42,393 nucleotides of DNA from the NCBI GenBank assembly GCA_918272565.1, contig CAKJYW010000014.1, positions 1 to 42,393 on the forward strand. The letters are read 5' to 3'. The notes below the pieces were generated by a model, which saw only the letters and a program-made list of their open reading frames with translations, searched no databases and was not told the origin of the DNA. Below are positions 1-7,246 of this stretch, in pieces. Source of the stretch: Bacilli bacterium (GTDB taxonomy: Bacteria; Bacillota_I; Bacilli_A; ML615J-28; CAG-698). The translations under genes were made by a program, and so were the position numbers. Each line of letters opens with the position of its first letter. The first letter of the stretch is position 1.

Positions 1-2
1 GT

Positions 3-299
3 AGTGAAGTGATTGATTCAACACAAAACTTCTTTATTGTTTATATTTTACTTGTTGGTACAATTACACTTGCTATATCTTTGCTTAACCCAACAATTGA
101 CATCTTGTCTAACCTCACCGCAACACTTTCATGTATCGGTAATGTTGGACCAGCTATGGGAATTGTTGGTTATTTAGGAGATTTCTCTAGTTACTCTAAT
201 GCTTCAAAGATTATTTTCTCATTGACTATGGTTTTAGGTAGACTTGAAGTTTATCCACTTTTGATTTTATTCGCTAAATCTACATGGAGGAAGTTGTAA
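3..299 (+). CDS. ktrB: Potassium uptake channel subunit, TrkH/KtrB family (C-terminal part)
   Basis: The reading frame is open to the window edge, so only the last ~98 residues are present. They hold two hydrophobic stretches and the family-typical end: a SCIGNVGPAMG filter-loop segment (the last pore loop of the fourfold repeat) followed by GRLEVYPLLILF and a short basic tail. In TrkH/KtrB proteins this is the final P-loop and transmembrane helix of the K+ translocating subunit, which works with a cytosolic KtrA/TrkA RCK protein; that partner is not in view. The stop codon overlaps the next start by one base (TAATG), so it is translationally coupled to the rRNA/tRNA methylase. Choice between TrkH and KtrB cannot be made from this fragment. 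Confidence 0.85.
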   Translation, partial: SEVIDSTQNFFIVYILLVGTITLAISLLNPTIDILSNLTATLSCIGNVGPAMGIVGYLGDFSSYSNASKIIFSLTMVLGRLEVYPLLILFAKSTWRKL

Positions 300-1012
300 T
301 GAAAAGATATAAGAAGAACGACAACGTCAGTTACACTTTAGGTACAACTCTTACCATTGAGCTTTTAAAAGAAAAAATCGAATATGTTAGAAAAGTCTAT
401 TTTCATACTAAGTTAGAACAAAATGAAGTTATTCAAAAAATAGAAGTATTATGTAAAAAACATAATATTCCAATTGAAAAAAGCGATAAGCCTTTTAATA
501 TCTTATCGCAAAAAGAGAACTGTTTTGTTATTGGAGAATTCAATAAATTTGATACAGAGCTAGAGAAGAACAAGAATCATGTCGTTTTAGTTAATCCAAG
601 CAACTCAGGTAACTTAGGAACTATCATTAGAAGTATGGTTGGTTTTGGAATTACTAATCTAGCTATTATTAGCCCTGGCGTTGATATTTTCGATGTTAAG
701 ACTGTTAGAGCATCAATGGGAGCCTTGTTTAGTATTAATTTTGAGTATTTTGATTCTTTCTTAGACTATCAAGATCACTATCAAAATAATAACTTATATC
801 CTTTTATGCTCCAAGCCAATAAGAAGATTACTAATACTAAATTCCAAAAACCATTTAGCTTGATTTTTGGAAACGAAGCAACTGGTCTTCCTCGTGATTT
901 CCTAAGAGTAGGTACTAGTGTAATCATTCCTCATAGCAAGAACATCGATAGCTTAAATTTAACAATAGCCGCATCAATTGCGATGTATGAGGCTACAAAA
1001 GAAGAATTCTAA
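299..1012 (+). CDS. TrmH/SpoU-family RNA 2'-O-ribose methyltransferase
   Basis: 237 residues. The SPOUT knot motifs are clear: motif 1 NPSNSGNLGTIIR at about residues 99-111, motif 2 FGNEATGLP at about 190-198, motif 3 SLNLTIAASIAMYE at about 218-231. Proteins of this family transfer a methyl group from S-adenosylmethionine to a ribose 2'-OH of rRNA or tRNA; the ~90-residue N-terminal part would bind RNA. An in-frame ATG lies 15 nt upstream at 284, but the GGAGG at 286-290 lies inside that extension and is well spaced for the ATG at 299, which also overlaps the ktrB stop. The exact RNA target (RlmB, TrmH or TsnR-like) cannot be read from the sequence. A terminator follows directly. Confidence 0.88.
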   Translation: MKRYKKNDNVSYTLGTTLTIELLKEKIEYVRKVYFHTKLEQNEVIQKIEVLCKKHNIPIEKSDKPFNILSQKENCFVIGEFNKFDTELEKNKNHVVLVNPSNSGNLGTIIRSMVGFGITNLAIISPGVDIFDVKTVRASMGALFSINFEYFDSFLDYQDHYQNNNLYPFMLQANKKITNTKFQKPFSLIFGNEATGLPRDFLRVGTSVIIPHSKNIDSLNLTIAASIAMYEATKEEF

Positions 1013-1020
1013 TTAAATAT

Positions 1021-1057
1021 GAACTAATTCCTTTAGTGGGGATTAGTTCATTTTTTT
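1021..1057 (+). terminator. Rho-independent terminator after the RNA methylase
   Basis: GAACTAATTCC (1021-1031) pairs with GGGATTAGTTC (about 1039-1049), including G-T wobbles, and is followed by a run of seven T. It separates the ktrB-methylase unit from tetR. Confidence 0.85.
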
Positions 1058-1067
1058 AATATTTTTG

Positions 1068-1098
1068 TTGATTATTCAACGCGTGTGTATTATAATAC
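1068..1098 (+). promoter_or_regulatory. tetR promoter with 12-bp palindrome over the -10
   Basis: TTGATT (1068-1073), a 17-nt spacer and TATAAT (1091-1096) sit 32 nt before the tetR start. GTATTATAATAC (1087-1098) is a perfect 12-bp palindrome covering the -10 hexamer. TetR-family proteins commonly repress their own gene through a palindrome in this position, so it is a candidate operator; AT-rich palindromes of this size can arise by chance. Confidence 0.6.
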
Positions 1099-1127
1099 TA
1101 CTAGACTTTGGCCTTTTAGGAGGATTT

Positions 1128-1709
1128 ATGGCAAAAAAGAATGACAGAAGAGTTGAAAGAACAAGGAATGCGATTATTTCAACTTTCAAAGAAATGATTA
1201 TTGAAAAAGACTTTAAAGACATTACTATTAAAGAACTTGCGGAAAGAGCAAACATCAATAGAAAGACTTTCTATCTACATTATCAATCTATGGATGAAAT
1301 CTTGTTTGATTTATCACTTGATTTATCTGATCATATTTTTGAAATCTTACAAAAGCAAGGATTCTTCGATGGTGACGTTTACCATTTAGATATTGATATG
1401 TTAGTTAATTCTTTAAATGATTGCTTAACTAATGACTTTACAATCACTAAAAGATTAATCTCATCAGATAGTTATCATTTCTTTATTAGAAATATTAAAG
1501 ATTTATTCAAAGAAGCCTTTATCAGGAAGATAAAAAAAGAAGTTCCTCTTGATGAATACAAGATGAACTTGGTTGGTGACTACATCGGTAGCGGTGTTGC
1601 TAAAATATTAAAAGATTGGTTTAATGACCAAGGCAATATGAGCGCTCACGATATTTCAACTCTTATTAGCACTTTAGTATTTAATGGTGTAAATGGTTTA
1701 TTAAATTGA
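1128..1709 (+). CDS. TetR/AcrR-family transcriptional regulator
   Basis: 193 residues. Residues ~10-58 form the TetR N-terminal helix-turn-helix: RNAIISTFKEMI, then the DITIKELAERANINRKTFYLHYQSMDEIL block, where the second helix and the K-TFYLHY recognition helix are unmistakable. The rest is an all-helical ligand/dimerisation domain without recognisable specificity. I take the ATG at 1128, preceded by AGGAGG (1119-1124), rather than the upstream TTG at 1065, which would lie inside the promoter. It is a single-gene unit with its own promoter and a terminator that overlaps its stop. TetR proteins usually repress themselves and a nearby gene; neither the RNA methylase nor the LytTR gene is an obvious target, so its regulon is unknown. 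Confidence 0.88.
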   Translation: MAKKNDRRVERTRNAIISTFKEMIIEKDFKDITIKELAERANINRKTFYLHYQSMDEILFDLSLDLSDHIFEILQKQGFFDGDVYHLDIDMLVNSLNDCLTNDFTITKRLISSDSYHFFIRNIKDLFKEAFIRKIKKEVPLDEYKMNLVGDYIGSGVAKILKDWFNDQGNMSAHDISTLISTLVFNGVNGLLN

Positions 1710-1732
1710 TACGTAAGTATCAATTTTTTTTT
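1706..1732 (+). terminator. Terminator overlapping the tetR stop codon
   Basis: TTGATAC (1706-1712), loop GTAA, GTATCAA (1717-1723) followed by nine T. The TGA stop lies in the first stem arm. Confidence 0.9.
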
Positions 1733-1799
1733 ACCACTTATTCCTTTTTTTTACCGATTATGCAAAAATTATTAAAAAATAAAATTTTATAAATATAAT
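1731..1799 (+). promoter_or_regulatory. lytTR operon promoter with two direct repeats (candidate LytTR sites)
   Basis: TATAAT lies at 1794-1799, but the -35 position (1771-1776) is ATTAAA, a poor match. Immediately upstream are two similar sequences in the same orientation, TTACCACTTATTC (1731-1743) and TTACCGATTATGC (1751-1763), exactly 20 bp apart. LytTR regulators bind pairs of ~9-12 bp direct repeats about two helical turns apart. A weak -35 preceded by such repeats is what an activator-dependent, autoregulated promoter would look like; that reading is inference. Confidence 0.5.
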
Positions 1800-1819
1800 A
1801 TAAATGTGGAGGTTCTCAT

Positions 1820-2287
1820 ATGGAAAAGGGAATTAGATTAAAATTTATTCAAGATGATAATGTGAAAGATATTGAAATTATCATTCGTGCTAAGGAACAA
1901 AATGAAGAAGTTGAGAAAATTTTAAATTTGATTGGCAGTGAAACAAGCGAAAACATTTCTTGTCAAGTTTTGTCAACTGAAAAAATGATTGATAAAAAGG
2001 ATATAATTATTATTTCTAAAGAAGGTAGATTTTTGATTGTTAAAACTGTAAATGGTGAATATGTCCTTAATGAACCCATGTATAAAGTTGAAGAAAAACT
2101 TGATAAAGTTTGGTTTATTAAAATATCCCAATCAGAGATAGTTAATTTAAAATATGTAAAAAAATGGGAGCTAGTCTCTGGTGGAATAATAAAAATAGAA
2201 TTAATAAATGGCATTTTTTCATATACTTCTAGAAGATATGCTGTTTTGATTAGAGAAGTATTAAAAAAAGGAGGCGGCAAAAGATGA
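1820..2287 (+). CDS. LytTR-domain DNA-binding regulator
   Basis: 155 residues with no receiver domain. Residues ~58-152 match a LytTR DNA-binding domain: KDIIIISKEGRFLIVKTV, then FIKISQSEIVNLKYV (the family's F-x-[RK]-[IV]-x-[QR]S-x-[IL]-[VI]-N signature), the IKIELINGIFSYTSRRY strand pair and the terminal helix. The N-terminal ~55 residues are a short alpha/beta region of unknown role. The gene starts behind GGAGG (1808-1812) and overlaps the next ORF (stop 2287, start 2284). Stand-alone LytTR proteins next to DUF3021 membrane proteins are known as LytTR regulatory systems in Firmicutes, where the membrane protein holds the regulator inactive. Here the operon also carries a large lipoprotein, its likely output. 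Confidence 0.82.
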   Translation: MEKGIRLKFIQDDNVKDIEIIIRAKEQNEEVEKILNLIGSETSENISCQVLSTEKMIDKKDIIIISKEGRFLIVKTVNGEYVLNEPMYKVEEKLDKVWFIKISQSEIVNLKYVKKWELVSGGIIKIELINGIFSYTSRRYAVLIREVLKKGGGKR

Positions 2288-2751
2288 AGAAAAAGTTGAT
2301 AAAGCGACTAATAATCGGCTTTTTTATAGGGGCAATAATAGGAAATGTAATATCGATTCTTTCAGGACTCCCTGATGGAGAATTAACTTTCATTAGCGAA
2401 AAATTAGAGGATAGCATAGGTTTGACTTTTGGCATCATTTTAAATTCATTCCTTTCTGGACTAATTGGAGCAGCTGGTTTTGGTGGTTCAGTATTTTATG
2501 ATATTGAAAAATGGAGCATTATAAAAGCAACTTTGTCTCATTATGTTTGTTGTATAATATGTTTCACTCTTGCTTTCTTTATTTTATATTGGGGTGATTT
2601 TGTAACTTATTTAATAATGTTTATTATTGAAACAATTATATTTTTATTAATATGGATAATAATATATCAAATATGGAAAAAAAGTGTTAGAGAATTAAAT
2701 GAGAATTTAGAGAAGTATCAAAAGGAGCAAGAAAATGAAAAAAGCGAATAA
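2284..2751 (+). CDS. DUF3021-type four-helix membrane protein
   Basis: 155 residues, four hydrophobic segments (about 7-28, 45-70, 83-105, 108-132) and a charged 22-residue C-terminal tail. The mid-protein sequence GGSVFYDIEKWSIIKATLSHYVCC matches the DUF3021 pattern of an aromatic/WS-x-x-KAT-x-H segment between helices 2 and 3. The start ATG at 2284 follows GGAGGCGG and overlaps the lytTR stop. The stop at 2751 lies 17 nt inside the lipoprotein gene. In characterised LytTR regulatory systems such as S. mutans BrsRM and HdrRM, the partner membrane protein antagonises the LytTR regulator; by position this protein is the likely anti-regulator or membrane sensor. No enzymatic motif is seen. Confidence 0.75.
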   Translation: MKKKLIKRLIIGFFIGAIIGNVISILSGLPDGELTFISEKLEDSIGLTFGIILNSFLSGLIGAAGFGGSVFYDIEKWSIIKATLSHYVCCIICFTLAFFILYWGDFVTYLIMFIIETIIFLLIWIIIYQIWKKSVRELNENLEKYQKEQENEKSE

Positions 2752-5700
2752 TTTTATAAAAATCTTTCTGTTTTTATTTTTAATTGTTTTATCAATTAGC
2801 GTTTTTGTTGGATGTGGAGATAATAATTCTACTAATAATGAAACAGATGATCCGGTAGTTAATCCTACTGATAATCCACAAGATAATCCAGCAGATGATC
2901 CTACTAATAATCCTACTGATAATCCAGCAGATGATCCAGCAGATGATCCTACTAATAATCCTAATGATAATCCGGTAGATGATCCACAGGATAATCCAAC
3001 AGATAATCCACAGGATGATCCTAATACACAACCAGTAGTTACTGAATCATTTAAAAAATTACAAGAAGCAATATATAAATTAACTCTAATTAATATTCCA
3101 ACATTAACAGATGTTGAAGTATCAGAAGATGCTATTTTGAATGTTGAAGAAGGTAAAATAAAAGGTGGTTTGAATTTAGATAAAGACTTATTTAAATCTT
3201 TATATGATTATTTAAAAGAAGAAATCCATAAAGTTTCTAGTTTCAAAGAAGAAGATGAAAAATGCATTGAGGAAGCAAATAATGCAAATTGGAGTTTTGT
3301 CATTCAAGTAAACGGAAAGAAGAAGCTTATTTGTGTTGAAATATTATTCAATGAGGAAGAGAATAATTCTTTATATATAAATGTTCTAGCTAGTGATTAT
3401 TATAATATTTCTGTAAAAACTTTAGAGGGTGGAAATGTCTTAATTACTAGAAATGGCAAATTAGTCTCTAGTGGTTCATTAGAAGCAATAAATGATGAAA
3501 TTATAGAACTATTAGCTAATTCTAGCGAAGGATATAATTTTATTGGCTGGTATATAGGAGATGAGTTGTTATCAAGTAATGCTAAATATTCTTATTTAGT
3601 TAATAAAGCTGATGCTTTAATTGTTGCAAAATTTGAAGAAATTAAGCCTAATATTAATGATGATTTTATTAAGTTCAGAAGCAAATTAAATGATAATAGC
3701 GGTATTTTACTTCCTTTATTTGAAAATGTTAGTATTAAAAATGAAGTGGTAAATCTCGACAATGCTAATCAATTAGAAATTCAAGGTGATTTAGTATTTA
3801 TAGATAAAGAATTAATTACTCAATCATTTAATGATATTAAAGCAGCAATCAGTCAAAAATTAGGTAATCCTATTAATGATAATAACACAACTGCTCTATC
3901 TTTAGTTTGGGTTATTACTAATTATGATAGTGAGGCTCCTCATCAAGTTGAAGTGGAACTTTTTGCTAGTTTAGATAATTCATTGATTAATATTAAATGG
4001 ATAAAAAGCCCTATTGTTATTATTAATGTAGAATCAAAAGGTCCAGGAACAGCTTATGGAGTTTATTTTGATGGTGCTAATAATGAAGTAAAATACACTA
4101 AGTATTATGGATTTGTTAATAGTCTTTATGGAACATTATACATAGATAAAGAAGATGGAATAGTATTTGATGGGTGGTTTGTTAATAATCAATTAGTTTC
4201 AACAGATGAAAAATTTGTATTTAATTATAGTATTACAAATTTCACAGAAATCACATTTGTGGCTGAGTTTAGTGAAAAAGCTAATGAAGAAGTTCAGATG
4301 ACTGAATCTTACAAATCAGGTAGAGAAGCGATTTATTCACTAACAGGCATTTATATTCCTGAATTAGCTAATATCACACTACTTGCTTCATCTGATATCT
4401 CACCTAATAAAGGTGTTGTATGCTTTGATATCCCTGCAGATAAGGCACTTTATACTTCTTTATATAATCATTTGAAAGAAGAAGTTCACAAATTATCTAA
4501 TTTTAACAAAGATGATGAATCATTTGATGAAAAGGAAAAATATGCTAACTGGAATTATTTAGTTGCAAATGATAATCAAAAGAGATTAGTTTGGATTGGA
4601 ATTATCTTTGATGATGAAAATCAAACAAACACTAAAGTTTATATCAATGTAACTTCAAGTGATTATTACAAAATTACTGTAACTTCAACAACAGGTGGTA
4701 CTGCTACATTAAAGAAAGATGGAAATGTAATAAATGGAAATGTCATAGAGACATTCTATGATGAGAAATTAACTTTAGAAGCTACACCTAATAATGGATA
4801 TAATTTTATTGGTTGGTATAAAGGTAATGAATTATTAAGCAATAATAGTAGTTATGTTTATGAAGTAGAAAAGAGCGATGTCCAAATTGAAGCTAGATTT
4901 GAAGAAAATAAGACTAATATGACATCTAGTTATCAAAGTGGTAGAAATAGTTTCCATGATATTTCTAATATTTGGCTTCCTGAGCTTGAAGGTGTAGAAC
5001 TACTTAATACATCTTCATTTGATGTTGCTAAGAAAGATGCTCGTTTTAAGATCAGTAGCACTAGCGCTTCCTATACTGCAATTATTAATGCTTTAAAGAG
5101 TGAAATGACTCAATATCCTAGTGCGAATAATAATAATCATTTAGAACTTGATTTTTATATTTTCTGGGAATGGGATTATTTAGATCAAGGTAGAATGCAC
5201 AAAGTAACTATTTGGGCAGAAAATAACAACACCGAAATTGAAGTTGGTTATTTATTTAGAGATTTCTATACAATAACATTAAAAAAAACTGCTGGTGGGA
5301 ATGTCACTTTAAAAGTTTCTGGAAATGCTATGGAAAATAATACTGCTCATTTATGTTATAACACTAGTTGCGATTTATATAGTGAAGCATCAAGCGGATA
5401 CAAATTTGTTGGATGGTTTATTGGTGATACTTTATTAAGTGAAAATGCTATATATAATGGGTATATGTTAGTTAGCGATGTTGATATTACCGCAAAATTT
5501 GAAGAAATACCTTCTAATATGAGCGAAAGTTATAAATCATTTAGAAATTCTTTAAACGAATTATCTGGTGTTTTATTACCTGCTTTTGAAAACGTTAATG
5601 CTAACAATACCTATATTAACCCAGATAATACTAATCATGTTCGTGATGAAGCAGAAGCAGAATTAGTGTTACCATCAAATGAAGGATTAAATCAAGCATT

Positions 5701-6835
5701 TTTAGATATTAAAGCAGCATTTACAGCTGTTTTTGGGGATCCCGAAAGTGATCAAGCAAATCAATATATGATTTTCACTCAATGGTCTATTCCTCATTAT
5801 GATGCTTTAATACCTTATCGAGATGAAGTAATGATGAATGCTGAACCAAATGGTACTAGTATTAATGTTATGTGGCGTAAGCAACCTATCGTTATTATTA
5901 ATGTTGCATCAAGTGGTCCAGGAGAAGCAGTTGGTGTTTACATCGGGGAAAATTATGAAGAAGTTCCTTACACTAAATATTTTGAAATAGTAGATGCTTT
6001 TCATGGTACATTAAAAGCTACTCCAAATGATGGTAAAGTGTTCTTGGGCTGGTATTTTGGTGATGAATTATTATCACAGGATGCTAAATATATCTTCGAT
6101 TATAAAAATGTAGATTTCACTGAAATTACATTCGTTGGTAAATTTGGTGATGCTCCTAACCAACAAGCAAATACAACAGAAAGCTATAGTGATGCAAGTG
6201 GCAAATTTGAAGATGTTACTGGAAGCACTTTGCCTGAAATTGATAATTTAGAAGTTTCAGGTGCCTATGTCTCTGGTGAAAATCAAGGTATTTCAATAGA
6301 TATGACAGGTGGAACTAATTTGACTTATGGTTCATTCCAAACAATTTATTCAAGTTTTGTCCAATCATTTGGTGAAGCCACAAGCAACGAAGGTGATGAA
6401 AATGAGCATGCAGTTGTATGGAAAAATAGTAATTTTATTTTACAATTAAACTGGAATCCTTCTTTAAGCGCAAAAATTAGCATTTATGAAGTTAATCTTT
6501 TGGATTTTAGTGTAGCTAAAACAAATTTATATGGAGTTTTAGGTATTACTTTACCAGATTTAGATAATGTTAAGATGTATGGAGACAGTACATTTAATAA
6601 TGAAACTAAAGAGATGACTTGCGACCTTTGTGGAACAGGATGCACATATCAAGCATTTGAACAGCTCATCACTTTATTTGCTTCAACATTAGGCGCTTGG
6701 AGTAATGGATTCCCTCAAGGATCAGAAAATGATGGATATGCTGATATTCAATGGACAACACAAGAAGGTGTATGGGTTCAAATATTCTGGCAATCAGGCG
6801 AAATGTTTATTAATTCATACAAAATGAATAATTAA
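2735..6835 (+). CDS. Large surface lipoprotein with DNP-repeat stalk and InlB-type B-repeats
   Basis: 1366 residues. A lipoprotein signal peptide (hydrophobic 7-26, lipobox FVGC with Cys27) is followed by a low-complexity linker (~28-103) of tetrapeptide units ending in NP or DP, acidic and proline rich. Beyond it lie five pairs of an ~110-residue module and an ~80-residue beta repeat. The beta repeats end in GY-FIGWY-GDELLS-NA-Y then AKFEE, the hallmark of divergent InlB B-repeats (Flg_new type). Two more copies of the 110-residue module close the protein, without B-repeats. The module begins ESYKSxRxxLxxLSGIxLPELxNV and I do not recognise it. There is no LPXTG or enzyme motif. Start: AAAGGAG at 2721-2727. 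Likely a cell-surface adhesin, binding or sensing protein made under LytTR control; exact role unknown. Confidence 0.75.
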   Translation: MKKANNFIKIFLFLFLIVLSISVFVGCGDNNSTNNETDDPVVNPTDNPQDNPADDPTNNPTDNPADDPADDPTNNPNDNPVDDPQDNPTDNPQDDPNTQPVVTESFKKLQEAIYKLTLINIPTLTDVEVSEDAILNVEEGKIKGGLNLDKDLFKSLYDYLKEEIHKVSSFKEEDEKCIEEANNANWSFVIQVNGKKKLICVEILFNEEENNSLYINVLASDYYNISVKTLEGGNVLITRNGKLVSSGSLEAINDEIIELLANSSEGYNFIGWYIGDELLSSNAKYSYLVNKADALIVAKFEEIKPNINDDFIKFRSKLNDNSGILLPLFENVSIKNEVVNLDNANQLEIQGDLVFIDKELITQSFNDIKAAISQKLGNPINDNNTTALSLVWVITNYDSEAPHQVEVELFASLDNSLINIKWIKSPIVIINVESKGPGTAYGVYFDGANNEVKYTKYYGFVNSLYGTLYIDKEDGIVFDGWFVNNQLVSTDEKFVFNYSITNFTEITFVAEFSEKANEEVQMTESYKSGREAIYSLTGIYIPELANITLLASSDISPNKGVVCFDIPADKALYTSLYNHLKEEVHKLSNFNKDDESFDEKEKYANWNYLVANDNQKRLVWIGIIFDDENQTNTKVYINVTSSDYYKITVTSTTGGTATLKKDGNVINGNVIETFYDEKLTLEATPNNGYNFIGWYKGNELLSNNSSYVYEVEKSDVQIEARFEENKTNMTSSYQSGRNSFHDISNIWLPELEGVELLNTSSFDVAKKDARFKISSTSASYTAIINALKSEMTQYPSANNNNHLELDFYIFWEWDYLDQGRMHKVTIWAENNNTEIEVGYLFRDFYTITLKKTAGGNVTLKVSGNAMENNTAHLCYNTSCDLYSEASSGYKFVGWFIGDTLLSENAIYNGYMLVSDVDITAKFEEIPSNMSESYKSFRNSLNELSGVLLPAFENVNANNTYINPDNTNHVRDEAEAELVLPSNEGLNQAFLDIKAAFTAVFGDPESDQANQYMIFTQWSIPHYDALIPYRDEVMMNAEPNGTSINVMWRKQPIVIINVASSGPGEAVGVYIGENYEEVPYTKYFEIVDAFHGTLKATPNDGKVFLGWYFGDELLSQDAKYIFDYKNVDFTEITFVGKFGDAPNQQANTTESYSDASGKFEDVTGSTLPEIDNLEVSGAYVSGENQGISIDMTGGTNLTYGSFQTIYSSFVQSFGEATSNEGDENEHAVVWKNSNFILQLNWNPSLSAKISIYEVNLLDFSVAKTNLYGVLGITLPDLDNVKMYGDSTFNNETKEMTCDLCGTGCTYQAFEQLITLFASTLGAWSNGFPQGSENDGYADIQWTTQEGVWVQIFWQSGEMFINSYKMNN
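2818..3040 (+). repeat. 12-bp tandem repeat tract coding for (D/N)(D/N)P tetrapeptides
   Basis: Within the lipoprotein gene, units such as GATAATCCAACA, GATGATCCAGCA and AATAATCCTACT repeat in steps of 12 bp, coding for a proline/asparagine/aspartate stalk of roughly 18 units. A multiple-of-three period means copy-number change would alter stalk length without breaking the frame. Confidence 0.85.
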
Positions 6836-6855
6836 TTATTATAAAAGACAAAAAA

Positions 6856-6884
6856 AAGAAGTGGCAATTTATTTGCCACTTCTT
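6856..6884. terminator. Bidirectional terminator between the lipoprotein gene and aroQ
   Basis: AAGAAGTGGCAA (6856-6867), loop TTTAT, TTGCCACTTCTT (6873-6884). Read on the minus strand it is followed by seven T after the aroQ stop. Read on the plus strand the T-run is poorer, but it is the only stem after the lipoprotein gene. Confidence 0.85.
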
Positions 6885-7153
6885 TGATATTCTTTTGATA
6901 AATCTAACATGCATTCTAATAATCTTTGGTAATACTCTTTGATTTTCTCATTTTGTATGTTTTTAGAGTTGGTTTCTAATAGGTAGGCTTCTCTATCTTT
7001 ATCAAATAATTCTACTTGAAGTTCCTTTTTTATTTCCCCTATTTTTTTAGCTAGATTCATTCTCTTTTCAAATAAAAGAGATATTTCTTTATCAACGATT
7101 TCAATTTCTTTACGTAGTTTAATTATTTCTTTTTCTAACTCAGTTTTATTCAT
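6869..7153 (-). CDS. aroQ: Chorismate mutase, AroQ (type II) class
   Basis: 94 residues, the usual size for a monofunctional AroQ mutase. It converts chorismate to prephenate in phenylalanine/tyrosine synthesis. Helix 1 carries LRKEIEIVDKEISLLFEKRM, giving the substrate-binding Arg, the D-I-LL pattern and the second Arg. Lys of AKKIGEIKK and the FDKDREAYLL turn follow, and a late Gln lies in KEYQ. The start is the ATG at 7153, preceded by GGTGA with a 5-nt spacer; the GTG at 7162 sits inside that element and is the less likely start. It is transcribed divergently from the aroB operon, whose last aro products supply its substrate, and ends in the shared hairpin that contains its stop codon. 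No prephenate dehydratase or dehydrogenase is in the window. Confidence 0.85.
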   Translation of the reverse strand: MNKTELEKEIIKLRKEIEIVDKEISLLFEKRMNLAKKIGEIKKELQVELFDKDREAYLLETNSKNIQNEKIKEYYQRLLECMLDLSKEYQRSGK

Positions 7154-7171
7154 TTTCTTCACCCGATTACT

Positions 7172-7222
7172 ATTTTAGCACATTTTAGTTTTCTTGCAAA
7201 TATTAGGAAAATATATTATAAT
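7172..7222. promoter_or_regulatory. Divergent aroQ / aroB promoters sharing one palindromic -35 (TTGCAA)
   Basis: TTGCAA at 7194-7199 is its own reverse complement. To the right, 17 nt lead to TATAAT (7217-7222), the aroB promoter. To the left, on the minus strand, 16 nt lead to TAAAAT (7172-7177), which is preceded by TGC and so forms an extended -10, the aroQ promoter. The -10 boxes face away from each other and the single hexamer fits both. Confidence 0.65.
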
Positions 7223-7246
7223 AAATTGTTAAGAGAAGGTTTTTTT

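Noticed and set aside
1963-2438. Minus-strand ORFs across lytTR and DUF3021
   Set aside because: No promoter or ribosome site; overlapped by two recognisable plus-strand genes.
2792-3031. 79-codon minus-strand ORF with repeating isoleucine/arginine pattern
   Set aside because: It is the mirror of the DNP tetrapeptide repeat of the lipoprotein; the repeat keeps all frames open. No ribosome site or promoter.
2840-3040. CRISPR-like short regular repeats
   Set aside because: Period is 12 bp with no spacers of 30 nt; it is a coding tandem repeat inside the lipoprotein gene.
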